DNA of 64,000 nucleotides from Myxococcus qinghaiensis (GCF_024198215.1 NZ_JAKCFA010000036.1:23856-87855), one strand, 5' to 3'. Positions 8,994 to 19,049 are shown, counted from the stretch's first letter. Notes: generated by a model from the letters alone, not told the origin. Numbers and translations: made by a program.

Positions 8994-10157
8994 GTGAAGA
9001 TTCCAAGCAGTTGGCGCGCCGCCACGCTTGCCCTGAGCCTGGGCGGGCTGGGGCTGGCGTGCGAGTCGGAAGAGCCCTTTCCCACCCTCGACGAGTTGGA
9101 CCAGCTTCGCAGCCTGCACTCGCTGTCGAGCCACCCGCGCCTGGACGCCACCAACAAGGTGGACGGCCTGCCGGTGGCCCAGGAGCTGGGGCATGACTTG
9201 TTCCGGGACACGGGCCTGTCCCGCTGCGGCACGGTGTCCTGCGAGAGCTGCCACTCCGGTGACGGCCGCACGGTGGAGACGGCGACGGCCGAGGGCTGTG
9301 GCGGCCAGCGCACGGAGCGCAACCCGCCCACGGTGCTGAACGTGCGGCACAACCGCTGGTTCATGTGGGACGGGCGGGCGGACTCGCTCTGGTCCCAAGC
9401 GATTCTGCCGCTGACGAATCCGGTGGAGATGGACTCGGACGCGGAAGTCGTGCGGGCGCGGCTGGTGGCGGAGGAGTCCTACCGGACGCGCTACCAGACG
9501 CTCTTCGGCGTGGAGCCCTCGGGCGTGGCCGCGCCGGTGCTGATGGCCAACGTGGGCAAGGTGATGGCGGCGTACGAGCGGGTGCTGATGCAGGTGGACG
9601 CGCCCTTCGACACGGACGTGAAGCGCTTCATCGCCGCGGTGGAGGCCGGCACGGCGGAGAGCGACCCGGCGTTCCTGGGGCTGAAGACCTTCGTGCGCAA
9701 GGGCCAGTGCATCGTCTGCCACAAGGGCCCCTCGCTGACGGACGAGCTGTTCCACAACGTGGGCCTGGAGGACCGGGGGCCGGGCGCGGGGGGACAGTGG
9801 GCGGTGCTCCCCCAGCTGCTGGACTGGGAGTTCAACGCGGCGGGCAGGCACAGCGACGACCCGAACGGCACGGACGCGATGCGGCTGCGCACGCTGCGCA
9901 CGCAGGCGAAGCAGGAGGAGCTGGACGGCGCGTTCCGCACGCCGTCGCTGCGCAACGTGGCGCTGACGGCGCCGTACATGCACACGGGCGCGCAGGCCAC
10001 GCTGGAGGAGGTCGTCGACTTCTACAACGACGGCGGCAACCCGGACGGCACCTTCACCGGCAAGCGCACCGTCACCATCGTCCCGCTGGAGCTGACGGAC
10101 GCGGAGAAGCGCGCGCTGGTGGAGCTCTTGAAGTCGCTGACGGGCACGCCGCGCTGA
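8994..10157 (+). CDS. Di-haem cytochrome c peroxidase-like lipoprotein
   Basis: This 387-residue protein has two CxxCH haem sites, CESCH in the first third and CIVCH in the second. It also has family motifs such as NPPTVLNVRHNRWFMWDGRA, GKVMAAYERVL and FRTPSLRNVALTAPYMHTG. This matches the CCP/MauG family, which reduces peroxide or carries out oxidative protein modification in the periplasm. The start is GTG at 8994, with AAGGA seven bases upstream, followed by a lipoprotein-type signal ending GGLGLAC. A GTG at 8955 would add 13 charged residues and fits less well. The 3' end faces the M24 peptidase gene across a hairpin. The true activity (peroxidase versus MauG-like) cannot be told. Confidence 0.88.
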   Translation: MKIPSSWRAATLALSLGGLGLACESEEPFPTLDELDQLRSLHSLSSHPRLDATNKVDGLPVAQELGHDLFRDTGLSRCGTVSCESCHSGDGRTVETATAEGCGGQRTERNPPTVLNVRHNRWFMWDGRADSLWSQAILPLTNPVEMDSDAEVVRARLVAEESYRTRYQTLFGVEPSGVAAPVLMANVGKVMAAYERVLMQVDAPFDTDVKRFIAAVEAGTAESDPAFLGLKTFVRKGQCIVCHKGPSLTDELFHNVGLEDRGPGAGGQWAVLPQLLDWEFNAAGRHSDDPNGTDAMRLRTLRTQAKQEELDGAFRTPSLRNVALTAPYMHTGAQATLEEVVDFYNDGGNPDGTFTGKRTVTIVPLELTDAEKRALVELLKSLTGTPR

Positions 10158-10168
10158 TTCACCCACTC

Positions 10169-10203
10169 CGGGCTCCCGCGTCCTTGTAGAGGGCGGGAGC
10201 CCG
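10169..10203. terminator. Bidirectional hairpin terminator
   Basis: CGGGCTCCCGC (10169-10179) pairs perfectly with 10193-10203 across a 13-nt loop, between two convergent genes. Confidence 0.8.
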
Positions 10204-10212
10204 CGAGCCGCT

Positions 10213-11625
10213 TCAGCGCACCAGGTGGAACTCCGTCTGGCGCTTCCAGGCCCAGTGCACGCGCCCCTCCGCGTCGATGGTGATGTCCTCTTCCTGGGCA
10301 GAGCGCACGCGCTGGTTGTTCCACTCGGGCACGAGGCTCGTCGCCTGGAGCTCAATCGAGTACCACATGTTCGCCATGACCTTGTGGTCGCCGTTGCCGG
10401 GCACGCCCTCCTGCCGGTCCCACAGGCCCACCATGGCGCCCGCGCCGTGGCCGTGCAGGCCAATGGGGTGCGAGTAGATGGTGCCGTCGATGCCCTCCGA
10501 CGCCATGCGCTGACGGGAGCTCTTGAGGACCTCGTTGCCGGTGCGGCCGGGGCGCAGCTCCTCGAAGACGATGTCCTGCAGGCGGTTGGACGTCTTGAGC
10601 GCGGCCTTCAGGCCGGCGGGTACGTCCTTCTCACCCTCGCGCAGCACGTAGCCCATGTGCTGGGTGTCGGTGTTGAGCCGCAGGGCGGTGACGCCGTAGT
10701 CGCAGTGGAGCACGTCGCCGCGCTGGATGACGGGGTCCTCGCCGAGCTGCTCCTCGGTGGCGCCCTGACGCTGCACGTCCACGGACGGCTGGAACCAGGT
10801 GTCCAGGCCCAGGTCCGCCAGGCGCTGGCGCATCCACCACTCCACATCGGAGATGCGGGTGACGCCGGGGGTGATGACCTGGTTGGAGAAGGCCGTCTCG
10901 ATGATGTTCCAGGCGAGCTTCGTCTCGTCCTCGTAGAAGCGCACCTCGTCGGGGATGCGCCACGCGAGCAGGTCCACGGGCAGGCCTTCCGCGGGCTTGA
11001 AGCGCCTCACCCAGTCGGGGCCGAGCGCCTGGGCCATGCCCTCGTACTCGCCATGGGAGAGGCCGTCGGCGAAGGCGAACGTGCGGGAGACGTCGAGCGC
11101 GATGCTCTTGGGCTGGCGCTCCTCCAGCACCTGCTTGAGCACCAGCCACTGGTCCGGGCCCCACAGCTCCGCCTGGCGCAGGCCCTCTCCGCCGTGGTTC
11201 ACCTGCTGCTGGGCGCGACGCGGAACATAGACGCCGCCCTGCGGTCCACCGCCGAGGGCCAGGCGCTCCACGCCCTTCTCCGGGCCCAGGTCATGGAACA
11301 CGTAGATGGTGCGACGGCGCGCGGCGAACGTGGTGGGTGACACGAGCGCCTTGAAGACGGGGTCCTCGTTGTACTCGCGCATGGGGACGACCCACAGCTC
11401 GATGCCGTACTTGCGCATGAGCTGGGGGAGCGCCGTGTCCATGCGCTCGCGCAGCCAGGCCTGCTGACGCTCGGCCTGCTCACGCAGGGTGCCGAAGGGA
11501 CGCTCCGGCACGGAGTCCTTCGCTGTCGCTGTCGCTGCGGCGGTGGCGTCCGGAGCTTGTGAGGAGACGGAGGCACATGCGGTGCTCAGCATGAGCGGTG
11601 CGAGGAGGCGGAGGCGGGTTCGCAT
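10213..11625 (-). CDS. M24 family metallopeptidase (creatinase/aminopeptidase P-like), lipoprotein
   Basis: The protein has 470 residues. The N terminus MRTRLRLLAPLMLSTAC is a lipoprotein signal, and this ATG at 11625 is preferred over one six codons earlier. An N-terminal creatinase-like domain (about 50-250) leads into the pita-bread catalytic domain. The five metal ligands of M24 enzymes can be matched: Asp in HCDYG, Asp in NTDTQHMG, His in GLHGHGAGA, Glu in YSIELQATS and Glu in AQEEDITID. The order is intact, so an active dinuclear metal centre is likely. Relatives are X-Pro aminopeptidases or prolidases. Envelope location suggests a role in peptide uptake or turnover. The substrate is not known. 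Confidence 0.88.
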   Translation of the reverse strand: MRTRLRLLAPLMLSTACASVSSQAPDATAAATATAKDSVPERPFGTLREQAERQQAWLRERMDTALPQLMRKYGIELWVVPMREYNEDPVFKALVSPTTFAARRRTIYVFHDLGPEKGVERLALGGGPQGGVYVPRRAQQQVNHGGEGLRQAELWGPDQWLVLKQVLEERQPKSIALDVSRTFAFADGLSHGEYEGMAQALGPDWVRRFKPAEGLPVDLLAWRIPDEVRFYEDETKLAWNIIETAFSNQVITPGVTRISDVEWWMRQRLADLGLDTWFQPSVDVQRQGATEEQLGEDPVIQRGDVLHCDYGVTALRLNTDTQHMGYVLREGEKDVPAGLKAALKTSNRLQDIVFEELRPGRTGNEVLKSSRQRMASEGIDGTIYSHPIGLHGHGAGAMVGLWDRQEGVPGNGDHKVMANMWYSIELQATSLVPEWNNQRVRSAQEEDITIDAEGRVHWAWKRQTEFHLVR

Positions 11626-11798
11626 GGGCGCGCAGTCTGGCATGCACGGACGGGGGCGTCTCGGCTGGTTGACGTGCGCGAGGGCCGGGGGCTTCGTGGC
11701 TTGCGAGGCTTTCCGCGCGAGGGGTGCTCAGCCAGTCACAGGAGGTTTCGCGCGGGGGATGGGCTGGCGCGATGCGCCACGGCTCTCACGCACGCAAG

Positions 11799-12161
11799 TC
11801 AGGGCGCGCCGGCACAGGCCTGCCGCTCGGGCCCACAGGCCGCGTCGATGCGCGCCGTGTCCATGGGTTGGCACTGGTTGGAGAGTGACGCGTGCTGCAC
11901 CTCCATCCGGATGCGCATGCACCGCACGCAGCCGGCCTTCGCGCCCGAGCCCGCGTTCAGCACCGGCTCCACCTGTTTGTAGCGCTCATAGACCTCGGTG
12001 GTGCAGACCGCCTGGGCGCGCGTGTCTCCCAGGCACGCCACCGAGTGGGCACACTGCGCGGTGGCGGCGCGACCGGCCCACTCGTCATAGGAGGGCTCCG
12101 AGACGGCATCATCGCCACAACCGAGCCACGCCAGGGACATCGCGAACAGAAGCCAACGCAT
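11799..12161 (-). CDS. Small Cys-rich lipoprotein
   Basis: This 120-residue protein starts MRWLLFAMSLAWLGC, a clean lipoprotein signal with Cys15. The mature part has eight further cysteines (QCAHSVACLG, VCTTEVY, GCVRCMRIRME, QCQPMD, CGPERQACAG), enough for several disulfides outside the cytoplasm. It contains a short helix-rich pattern (YDEWAGRAATAQC, EVYERYKQVEP). Such Cys-patterned small lipoproteins are frequent in myxobacteria. No family is recognised. It lies between the M24 and Kelch lipoprotein genes on the same strand. Confidence 0.7.
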   Translation of the reverse strand: MRWLLFAMSLAWLGCGDDAVSEPSYDEWAGRAATAQCAHSVACLGDTRAQAVCTTEVYERYKQVEPVLNAGSGAKAGCVRCMRIRMEVQHASLSNQCQPMDTARIDAACGPERQACAGAP

Positions 12162-12217
12162 GGCCGCATTTGAGCGAGAATCGGCGGGACTGTCACCCGC
12201 GTCACGGCCGGCACCGC

Positions 12218-13468
12218 TCAGCGCTGCGTCAGTCCCCCGGCGCGGCACTGCTGGGCATCACAGCCCTCCACGACGCAGGGTGAGCACTCGAGCATCCCAC
12301 CGCAGCCATCCGGCACCGCGCCGCACGCGTCCTCCCGCGACTCGCACGTCGCCGGGACGCAGCCCGTGGACAGGTATTTCTCGCTCGAGTCGAGCATGCC
12401 CGCTGCCTCGTTGGCACCGCCCACCAGCAGCACCGAGCCGTCGCGCAGCGTCAGCGCGCCCGGCAGGCCCCGAGGCTCCGTCAGCGTGGGAGCGGACACC
12501 CAGTGGCCCGTCATCGGGTCAAAGCGCTCCACCGACGCGAGCGCGCCCGACGTGAAGTGCTCGCCGCCCAGCACCAGCACCTGGCCCTCTGGCGTCACCA
12601 CCGCGGCATGGTGCTCGCGCGGCACCGACGGCGCCGCCACCAGCGTCCACTGGCCCGTCAGCGCGTCGTACACCTCCGCCGTGCTCGACGCGCGCGCGGT
12701 ACCGCCGCCCACCACCAGCACGCGCCCGTCCGGCAGCAACGTCACGGTGTGCCCCTGTCGATGCGTCCCCGCCGCGCCACCCGCGAAGCCCGCCTTCTCC
12801 CAGCGGCCGGTGGCCACGTCGTACAGCTCCGCCTGCAGGCCACTCACGAAGAGCGCCTTGCCCGTGGCCAGCATCACCGCCGAACCCGCGCCACCACGCA
12901 CGAAGCCCGGTGGCATCGCGGGGGACCACGTGTTCGTCACGGGGTCGAACAGCTCGGCCGAGCGCAGCGGCCTGCGGTCCGCGTCAGTGCCGCCCGCCAC
13001 CAGCACGCGGCCATCGGGGAGCAGCACCGCGGCCGGATCATTCCGGGCCTCGGCCATGGGAGCCACCTGCGTCCAGGCGCCCACCGTCGGCACATACACC
13101 TCCGCGTCCGCGAGCGCGCCCGGCGCCACCACCTGAGTGCCGCCGAGCACCAGCACGCGCCCATCCAACAGCCGCACCGCCGCGTGGTTGCGACGCGCCT
13201 TGTGCATGGAACCCGTGAGGTTCCACATGCCCGTCTCGGGCTCGAACACCTCGCAGCTCGTCAGGGTGCGCTGACCATCATGGCCTCCGGCGGCGAGCAC
13301 GCGCCCGTCCTCCAGCGTGACGAAGGGCAGCAGCTTGCGCGGCGTCGTCAGCCTCAGGGGCTCGACGCTCGTGTCCAGCGCGCCCCCGTCCGCGCGCGGA
13401 CCGGAGTTGCACGAGAACACGAGCGCGAAGAACGCCACGCCGAGAAATGAGGTCTGGACACGTCGCAT
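12218..13468 (-). CDS. Kelch-repeat lipoprotein with Cys-rich tail
   Basis: This 416-residue protein starts MRRVQTSFLGVAFFALVFSC, a lipoprotein signal. A GTG three codons upstream is an alternative start. Six to seven Kelch units follow, each with the pattern LxDGRVLxxGG, then AExYxPxTxxW: RVLAAGGHDGQ, RVLVLGGTQ, RVLVAGGTDA, RVLVVGGGTA, QVLVLGGEH and SVLLVGGANE. They should close into one beta-propeller of about 320 residues. The last 55 residues hold nine cysteines (CVPATCESREDACG, CGGMLECSPC, CDAQQC), a small disulfide domain common after propellers in myxobacteria. Probably exported and surface exposed; binding partner unknown. Confidence 0.85.
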   Translation of the reverse strand: MRRVQTSFLGVAFFALVFSCNSGPRADGGALDTSVEPLRLTTPRKLLPFVTLEDGRVLAAGGHDGQRTLTSCEVFEPETGMWNLTGSMHKARRNHAAVRLLDGRVLVLGGTQVVAPGALADAEVYVPTVGAWTQVAPMAEARNDPAAVLLPDGRVLVAGGTDADRRPLRSAELFDPVTNTWSPAMPPGFVRGGAGSAVMLATGKALFVSGLQAELYDVATGRWEKAGFAGGAAGTHRQGHTVTLLPDGRVLVVGGGTARASSTAEVYDALTGQWTLVAAPSVPREHHAAVVTPEGQVLVLGGEHFTSGALASVERFDPMTGHWVSAPTLTEPRGLPGALTLRDGSVLLVGGANEAAGMLDSSEKYLSTGCVPATCESREDACGAVPDGCGGMLECSPCVVEGCDAQQCRAGGLTQR

Positions 13469-13639
13469 GAGCTCCACTCGCCTCGCTGGTCGGAGGGAGC
13501 CCGTGTAGCCTGACGGTCTGACATTCCTGGGATGTCCGACCTGAGTGATTCCGGACGCTTGAGCTGCGTACCGGGTCGGAAATCCCCCACTCGCGCGGAG
13601 CCCGCACCGGCGCCGCCGAATCCTCGGGACGAGGGGTGC

Positions 13640-13966
13640 TCAGTGGCGCACGGAGTCCTCGTCCGACAGGGTGGAGTCGTTCACCGGCTCGGTGTCCATG
13701 CCGCGCGAGTGGCGGGGAGGCAGCGCGCCGCCATCGTCATCCACCTCCAGCGTCAGCAGCGGGTGGTCGGCGCGGGACAGGTGGACCTCGTCGCCGCTGA
13801 CATGGTCCACGTCGCTGAACTCCACCAGGTAGTCGTGGCGGGGAATGGGGACCAGGCCCTGCTCCAGCTCGAAGTGGATGTCACCGACAGCGGCGACCCG
13901 GCCCACCTCGCGGCCGTTGGAGTCCTTCACCGTCATTCCCTCGCGCACCTCGCCGGACTGAATCAT
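13640..13966 (-). CDS. DUF2171-type small soluble protein
   Basis: This 108-residue protein begins MIQSGEVREGMTVKDSNGRE and continues VGRVAAVGDIHFELEQG. It then reads PIPRHDYLVEFSDVDHVSGDEVHLSRA. The I-x-EGM-x-V-x-DSxGxxVGxV, hydrophobic strands, then W/F-x-DVDxVxGxxVHL layout is that of DUF2171 proteins, which resemble PRC-barrel domains. The start has GAGGAGGT seven bases upstream. The last 30 residues are acidic and unstructured. Function is unknown; PRC-barrel-like proteins often bind RNA or photosynthetic partners, but nothing here supports a specific role. Confidence 0.7.
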   Translation of the reverse strand: MIQSGEVREGMTVKDSNGREVGRVAAVGDIHFELEQGLVPIPRHDYLVEFSDVDHVSGDEVHLSRADHPLLTLEVDDDGGALPPRHSRGMDTEPVNDSTLSDEDSVRH

Positions 13967-14169
13967 CACGACCTCCTCGCGGCTGCATGACGCCCGGAGC
14001 ACCCGGGCCCTCGTCAGGAAGAACCTGCGGGCTTGGCGCGCGTGACGACAGTCCGACGGAGCAGGCAGGGAAGCGCTCGTCGTCCTGGCGCGGGCGAAGG
14101 GAGGCGCTGGGGCGGGTGGGCGGCTTGAGCGGAGTGGAGTGCCTAACATTCGCGACAGGAGGTGGCCGC

Positions 14170-14367
14170 ATGTTGCTGGAACTGTCCGCGGAGGAAGCCC
14201 GCGAGCTGAAGCAGGCGCTGGACACGGCGTTGCTCGAGCTGCTGACCGAGATTTCCCACACGGACCAGCGCGCGTACCGCGACTTGCTGCGTGAGCGGTA
14301 TGACAAGCTGGACCATCTCAACCGGCGCCTGGAGATGTCGCTGGAGGGCAGTCAGGTCTACGCCTGA
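14170..14367 (+). CDS. Short helical protein, hypothetical
   Basis: A 65-residue protein, MLLELSAEEARELKQALDTA and onward, preceded by AGGAGGT six bases before the ATG at 14170. The ribosome site is nearly perfect and supports a real gene. The sequence should form two amphipathic helices (EEARELKQALDTALLELLTEI and RAYRDLLRERYDKLDHLNRRL), as in a helical hairpin. No signal peptide or cysteine is present. The function is unknown. Its promoter should lie in the 200-bp gap shared with the divergent DUF2171 gene. Confidence 0.75.
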   Translation: MLLELSAEEARELKQALDTALLELLTEISHTDQRAYRDLLRERYDKLDHLNRRLEMSLEGSQVYA

Positions 14368-14516
14368 GGTGGGGCTCGCGCATCGTCTGGGAGGACGGGG
14401 CGAGGGAGCCGGGCGCCGGGGTGGCGGCTCGCGAGGCGGGCGCGCGTGAGGCGGGGCGTGGTGTGCGAGCACGCGTGTACGCACCTTCTTCCGCGAGCAC
14501 CGACGGAGGCCGCGCC

Positions 14517-15028
14517 ATGATTCCGGAGAACATCATCCAGTACCTGGAGGGACACAACGTCCCCTTCGACCGCAGGCCCCACCTGCGCGCCATCACCGCG
14601 CAGGCGCTCGCGGCGTCACTGCACGTCAGCGGCTTCCAGGTGGCCAAGTCGGTCATCTTCCGCTCGGATGACTCGCTGTGGATTTGCGTGGTGAGCGCGC
14701 CGGACTCAGTGAACCTGGACCGGCTCGCGGAGGTGACGGGCGCGAAGAACCTGCGGCTCGCGGAGGAGTCGGAGTTCGCCCCGCTCTTCCCCGAGTGCGA
14801 GGTCGGCGCGGAGCCGCCCTTCGGCAGGCTCTACGGAGTCCCGGTGGTGGTGGATGAACACCTGCGCCACGCGGAGCGACTGCTGTTCCGCGCGGGCTCC
14901 CACGCCGAGGCCCTGGAGATGCGCTACGCGGACTTCGAGAACCTGGAGGCCCCCTTCACGGGACTCATCGTCCATGACCGCCAGCGCGAGCAGCTGCGCA
15001 TCGAGAACGACAGCTTCTCGCTGCAGCC

Positions 15029-15032
<4 letters not shown>
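14517..15032 (+). CDS. YbaK/ProX-type aminoacyl-tRNA deacylase-like protein
   Basis: This 171-residue protein opens MIPENIIQYLEGHNVPFDRR and has the YbaK/EbsC fold pattern. A helix is followed by HLRAITAQALAASLHVSGFQ, then AKSVIFR with the conserved lysine, WICVVSAPDSVNLDRLAEV and PPFGRLYGVPVVVDEHL. Family members hydrolyse mischarged tRNAs such as Cys-tRNA(Pro) or Ala-tRNA(Pro). Some stand-alone proteins of this type have unknown substrates. The ATG at 14517 has GGAGG about nine bases upstream. Its TAG stop overlaps the stop of the convergent ABC gene in a shared CTAG (15029-15032). Confidence 0.82.
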
Positions 15033-16048
<1,016 letters not shown>

Positions 16049-16438
16049 GCGGCTACGCCTCCCCGGAGCCCGAGCCTCGGGCCCACCACGCGCGGGTTCT
16101 CTCCATCGAAGCTGTCTCTCGGATGATGCGCATGGCAACAGACAACCCCCACGCCGCCGGGCACGGCAAGCACCATGTCACGCCGCCGTGCACCCGCTGA
16201 CAACCCGCGCCTGCAGCGCCACCGTCGATGACGAAGGCGGAGCCCGTCCGCCAGGGAGGGTCGTCGGAGGAAAGCCGCAGCACAGCGTCCGCCTCACAAG
16301 CGCCGCCGCATGACGCACCTGCCCAATCCCTGGCGTGAGCAGGATTATCGTCATGCAAGGGGTTGAGCATCTCAGGACACCTGACCCAGACTCGCCGCGC
16401 GCAACCCCTTGCGCCCCTCCCCCACGAAGAGGCCTCTG
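16049..16438. other. Gene-free divergent gap
   Basis: This 390-bp region lies between divergent genes. I see no gene, no large dyad and no confident promoter. A less GC-rich patch near 16330-16370 (GGATTATCGTCATGC) is the likeliest promoter area for the RCC1 gene. Confidence 0.5.
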
Positions 16439-17509
16439 ATGCGAAGCCCTCTGTTGCGGTCACCTCGATTCTGGCTGTTGAGCGCGGCGGTGGTCCTCGG
16501 AGGTCTGGGTTGTGGTGAGAGCGACGTGGGCTTGGGGTCCCCTGACTTCGCTTCGTCTCCCCGCGCGCTGGTCTCCCGCAATGATGTGGTGGCCGCGGGC
16601 GACGGACACATGCTGAGGCTGGGCCTCCTTGGCACCGTCGGGGCCTCGGGCTTCAATGCCGTGGGCCAGCTCGGGGACGGCACCCTCGTCGACCGGAGCA
16701 CCGCGGTCCTCGTCCCAGGGCTCTCCGGGGTGGTGTCCATCGCCGCGGGCGCGCATCACTCCCTCGCGCTGCGCTCCGACGGCGTCCTCTGGGCCTGGGG
16801 CTTCAATGCCTTGCGCCAGCTCGGAGACGGCACGAGCACCGACCGCGCCTCGCCCGTCCCCGTGTTCGCGCCGGTGATGGGAATCGCGGCGGGCTACCTC
16901 CACTCCCTCGCCGTGCGTCCCGATGGCACCGTCTTCGTCTGGGGCGACGGATACTGGCGCGCGCCCGTCACGGGACTCACGCAGGTGGTGGACCTGGCCG
17001 CCGGAGAGGGCTTCTCGCTCGCCCTGCGCGCCGACGGCACCGTCTGGACCTGGCCCACCAGCACCACCACGGCCACCCAGGTCCCCCACCTCACCCAGGT
17101 GTCCATCATCGCCGCCGGAAGATGGCACTCCCTGGCCCTGCGCGCCGATGGCACCGTCTGGACCTGGGACGCCTCACGCCCGCTCACCCAGGTCACCGGC
17201 CTCTCCAACGTGGTCTCCATCGCCGGAGGCGAGGGCTACTCGCTGGCCACCCTCGCCGACGGCACCGTCTGGGGTTGGGGCGCCAATGGCTGCGGCCAGC
17301 TCGGGGACGGCACCACCACCGACCGCCTCACCCCTGTCCAGGCCGTTGGCCCCCGCTATGTCGTCGCCGTGGAGGGAGGCTGGCGCCACTCCGTCGCCCG
17401 GGCCTCGGATGGCACCCACTGGGTCTGGGGCTGCGATGACTGGGGTCAGCTCGGAGACGGCGCGAGCAACACAGCGCGTCATCTCCCCGTCCAGCTCCCC
17501 GCGTTCTAG
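16439..17509 (+). CDS. RCC1-repeat (seven-bladed propeller) lipoprotein
   Basis: This 356-residue protein starts MRSPLLRSPRFWLLSAAVVL and reaches GGLGC, a lipoprotein signal. GAAGAGG lies six bases ahead of the ATG at 16439. The rest is RCC1-type units with the pattern GxxHSLALRxDGTVWxWGxNxxGQLGDGTxxDRxxPVxV, seen at least six times (HHSLALRSDGVLWAWG, LHSLAVRPDGTVFVWG, FSLALRADGTVWTW, WHSLALRADGTVWTW). The first unit is degenerate (HMLRLGLLGTVGASG), with Gly where Trp is expected. In eukaryotes RCC1 propellers bind proteins and lipids; in myxobacteria they are abundant secreted proteins of unknown use. Surface location is inferred from the signal. Confidence 0.87.
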   Translation: MRSPLLRSPRFWLLSAAVVLGGLGCGESDVGLGSPDFASSPRALVSRNDVVAAGDGHMLRLGLLGTVGASGFNAVGQLGDGTLVDRSTAVLVPGLSGVVSIAAGAHHSLALRSDGVLWAWGFNALRQLGDGTSTDRASPVPVFAPVMGIAAGYLHSLAVRPDGTVFVWGDGYWRAPVTGLTQVVDLAAGEGFSLALRADGTVWTWPTSTTTATQVPHLTQVSIIAAGRWHSLALRADGTVWTWDASRPLTQVTGLSNVVSIAGGEGYSLATLADGTVWGWGANGCGQLGDGTTTDRLTPVQAVGPRYVVAVEGGWRHSVARASDGTHWVWGCDDWGQLGDGASNTARHLPVQLPAF

Positions 17510-17650
17510 GGCCACCCCCAACCACACGCACTCACAGTCAAAGCCATACGGCCCGCGCAGGGGCCCATGGTAGCGTCCACCCACATCATCCAGGGCGAGG
17601 ACTGCTCCACGCGGCCTCGCCCTTCCTGACGACCCGGGGGAAACAGTCAC

Positions 17651-17950
17651 ATGGCATCCGACACCATCACACTCATCAAGGGCCAGGGGCCCGTCGCGCT
17701 TCCGGAGAAGCCCCACCTGCGCGTGGCCAGCGGCAACTTCTGGCCCGAGGAAGTGGAAGCCAAGGGGGGGCGCGAGAAGCAGCTCACCGCCGGCCTCTTC
17801 ATCATCGACACCCGCACGTCGCCCTCGAAGCAGGAGCATGTGCGCGTCCACGCGTCCCAGGTGGTGGAAGTGGACGGAGCCTCGCTCGAAATCCTCGAGG
17901 TCAGCGGCGCCGAGGGCACCGAGCCCGCCATCCACCTCAAGGTCCGCTGA
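17651..17950 (+). CDS. Small protein paired with calpain-like protease, cytosolic paralogue
   Basis: This 99-residue protein begins MASDTITLIKGQGPVALPEK and has no signal peptide. It is clearly related to the lipoprotein encoded at 19046-19450: both have TL-x-K-x2-GP, then [AT]-G/S-NFWPE, a pair of strands (GLFIIDTR / ALFIYDSR), HVRVH and EILEV / EVLEV near the end. The gene lies 109 bp ahead of the calpain-like gene on the same strand, with a small CCGCAC/GTGCGG stem (17954-17970) just after its stop. The fold looks all-beta. Function is unknown; a chaperone, inhibitor or immunity role toward the calpain is inference from position and duplication. Confidence 0.75.
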   Translation: MASDTITLIKGQGPVALPEKPHLRVASGNFWPEEVEAKGGREKQLTAGLFIIDTRTSPSKQEHVRVHASQVVEVDGASLEILEVSGAEGTEPAIHLKVR

Positions 17951-18059
17951 ACGCCGCACGGACAGTGCGGGCACGAAGCAACTTTTGCGCTGACATCGCG
18001 ATAATCCAGACATGCACTACTGACGCCCTTGGGGGGGCGACAGTCCAAGGGGAACATCC

Positions 18060-19049
18060 ATGAGCTTCAAGATTGGGAATGAGGGGTCCCGCGTCACCCA
18101 GACCCTCCCGAAGGCCACCGAGACGGTCCAGCCGCAGGTCAAGACGCAGGAGGCCCGTCAGCAGCAGCCCGAGTGGGCGAGCGCCCGGACGCAGGACGGC
18201 ATGATGCCGCCCAGCCGCCGCGAGCAGTTCGCCGCCGCGCTGTTCGGCGCCACTCCGCAGACCAGCGGCGCGGAGAGCCCGAAGACGAAGGACCCGAAGG
18301 CGCTCGACACCAACGTCACCTACGGCCCGGTGAAGAACGGCAGCCTCTTCGAGGCGGGCACCGACGGCGTCAACGCGCACTGGAACGACGTGCAGCAGGG
18401 GCAGATTGGTGACTGCTACCTGATGACGTCCATGGGTGCGATTGCGCGCGCCAACCCGGCCCTCATCGAGAACATGGTCAAGGGCCCGGACGCGTCCGGC
18501 AACTACAACGTCACCTTCCAGGACAAGGGCAAGCCGGTGACCATCACCGTCACCCCGGACCTGCCCCTGAACTCCAGCGGCAACCCGGCCTACGCCGCGA
18601 CGCCCCAGGAGGGTGGCAAGGCGGAGCTGTGGCCGGCCCTCGTCGAGAAGGCCTATGCCCAGTGGAAGGGCGGCTACCCGAACATCGTCCATGGCAACAG
18701 CGCCAACGCGATGGAGGCCATCACCGGCAAGAAGAGCAGCAGCCTGGACGTCGGGGGCGCCACGCTGGCGGACCTGGAGAAGCGGCTGAACGCGGGCGAG
18801 GCCATCACCGCGGGCACGCACGACGACATCAAGTTCCTCGGCATCGACCTGCCGGACGGCACCGACAAGCCGCTCTACAAGAACGGCACGCTGGTGGCGG
18901 ACCACGAGTACTTCGTCTCGGGCGTGGACACCAAGGCGGGCACGGTGACGCTGCGCAACCCGTGGGGCTCGGGCACGCTGGACATCGTTCTCACGGAGGC
19001 GCAGTTCCGTGAGTCCTTCCAGTACGCCAACACCAACCCGACGAAGTGA
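18060..19049 (+). CDS. Calpain-like (C2) cysteine protease without signal peptide
   Basis: This 329-residue protein has the C2 calpain triad in order. Cys119 lies in GQIGDCYLMTSMGAIA (calpains: LGDCWLLAA), His282 in VADHEYFVSGVD and Asn300 in VTLRNPWGSG, the near-invariant LRNPWG. The first 95 residues are Gln/Thr/Pro-rich and disordered, starting MSFKIGNEGSRVTQTLP. No hydrophobic signal is present. This N terminus resembles that of the M4 protease at 48352-50532. AAGGGGA precedes the ATG at 18060. The stop TGA overlaps the GTG of the next gene (GTGA), indicating translational coupling. Calpain-like domains in bacteria are poorly studied; substrate and whether Ca2+ is needed are unknown. Confidence 0.85.
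   Translation: MSFKIGNEGSRVTQTLPKATETVQPQVKTQEARQQQPEWASARTQDGMMPPSRREQFAAALFGATPQTSGAESPKTKDPKALDTNVTYGPVKNGSLFEAGTDGVNAHWNDVQQGQIGDCYLMTSMGAIARANPALIENMVKGPDASGNYNVTFQDKGKPVTITVTPDLPLNSSGNPAYAATPQEGGKAELWPALVEKAYAQWKGGYPNIVHGNSANAMEAITGKKSSSLDVGGATLADLEKRLNAGEAITAGTHDDIKFLGIDLPDGTDKPLYKNGTLVADHEYFVSGVDTKAGTVTLRNPWGSGTLDIVLTEAQFRESFQYANTNPTK

Noticed and set aside
16620..16680. Frameshift in the first RCC1 unit
   Set aside because: The frame stays open and codon use is normal; the odd first unit (GTVGASG) is explained by substitutions such as Trp to Gly.
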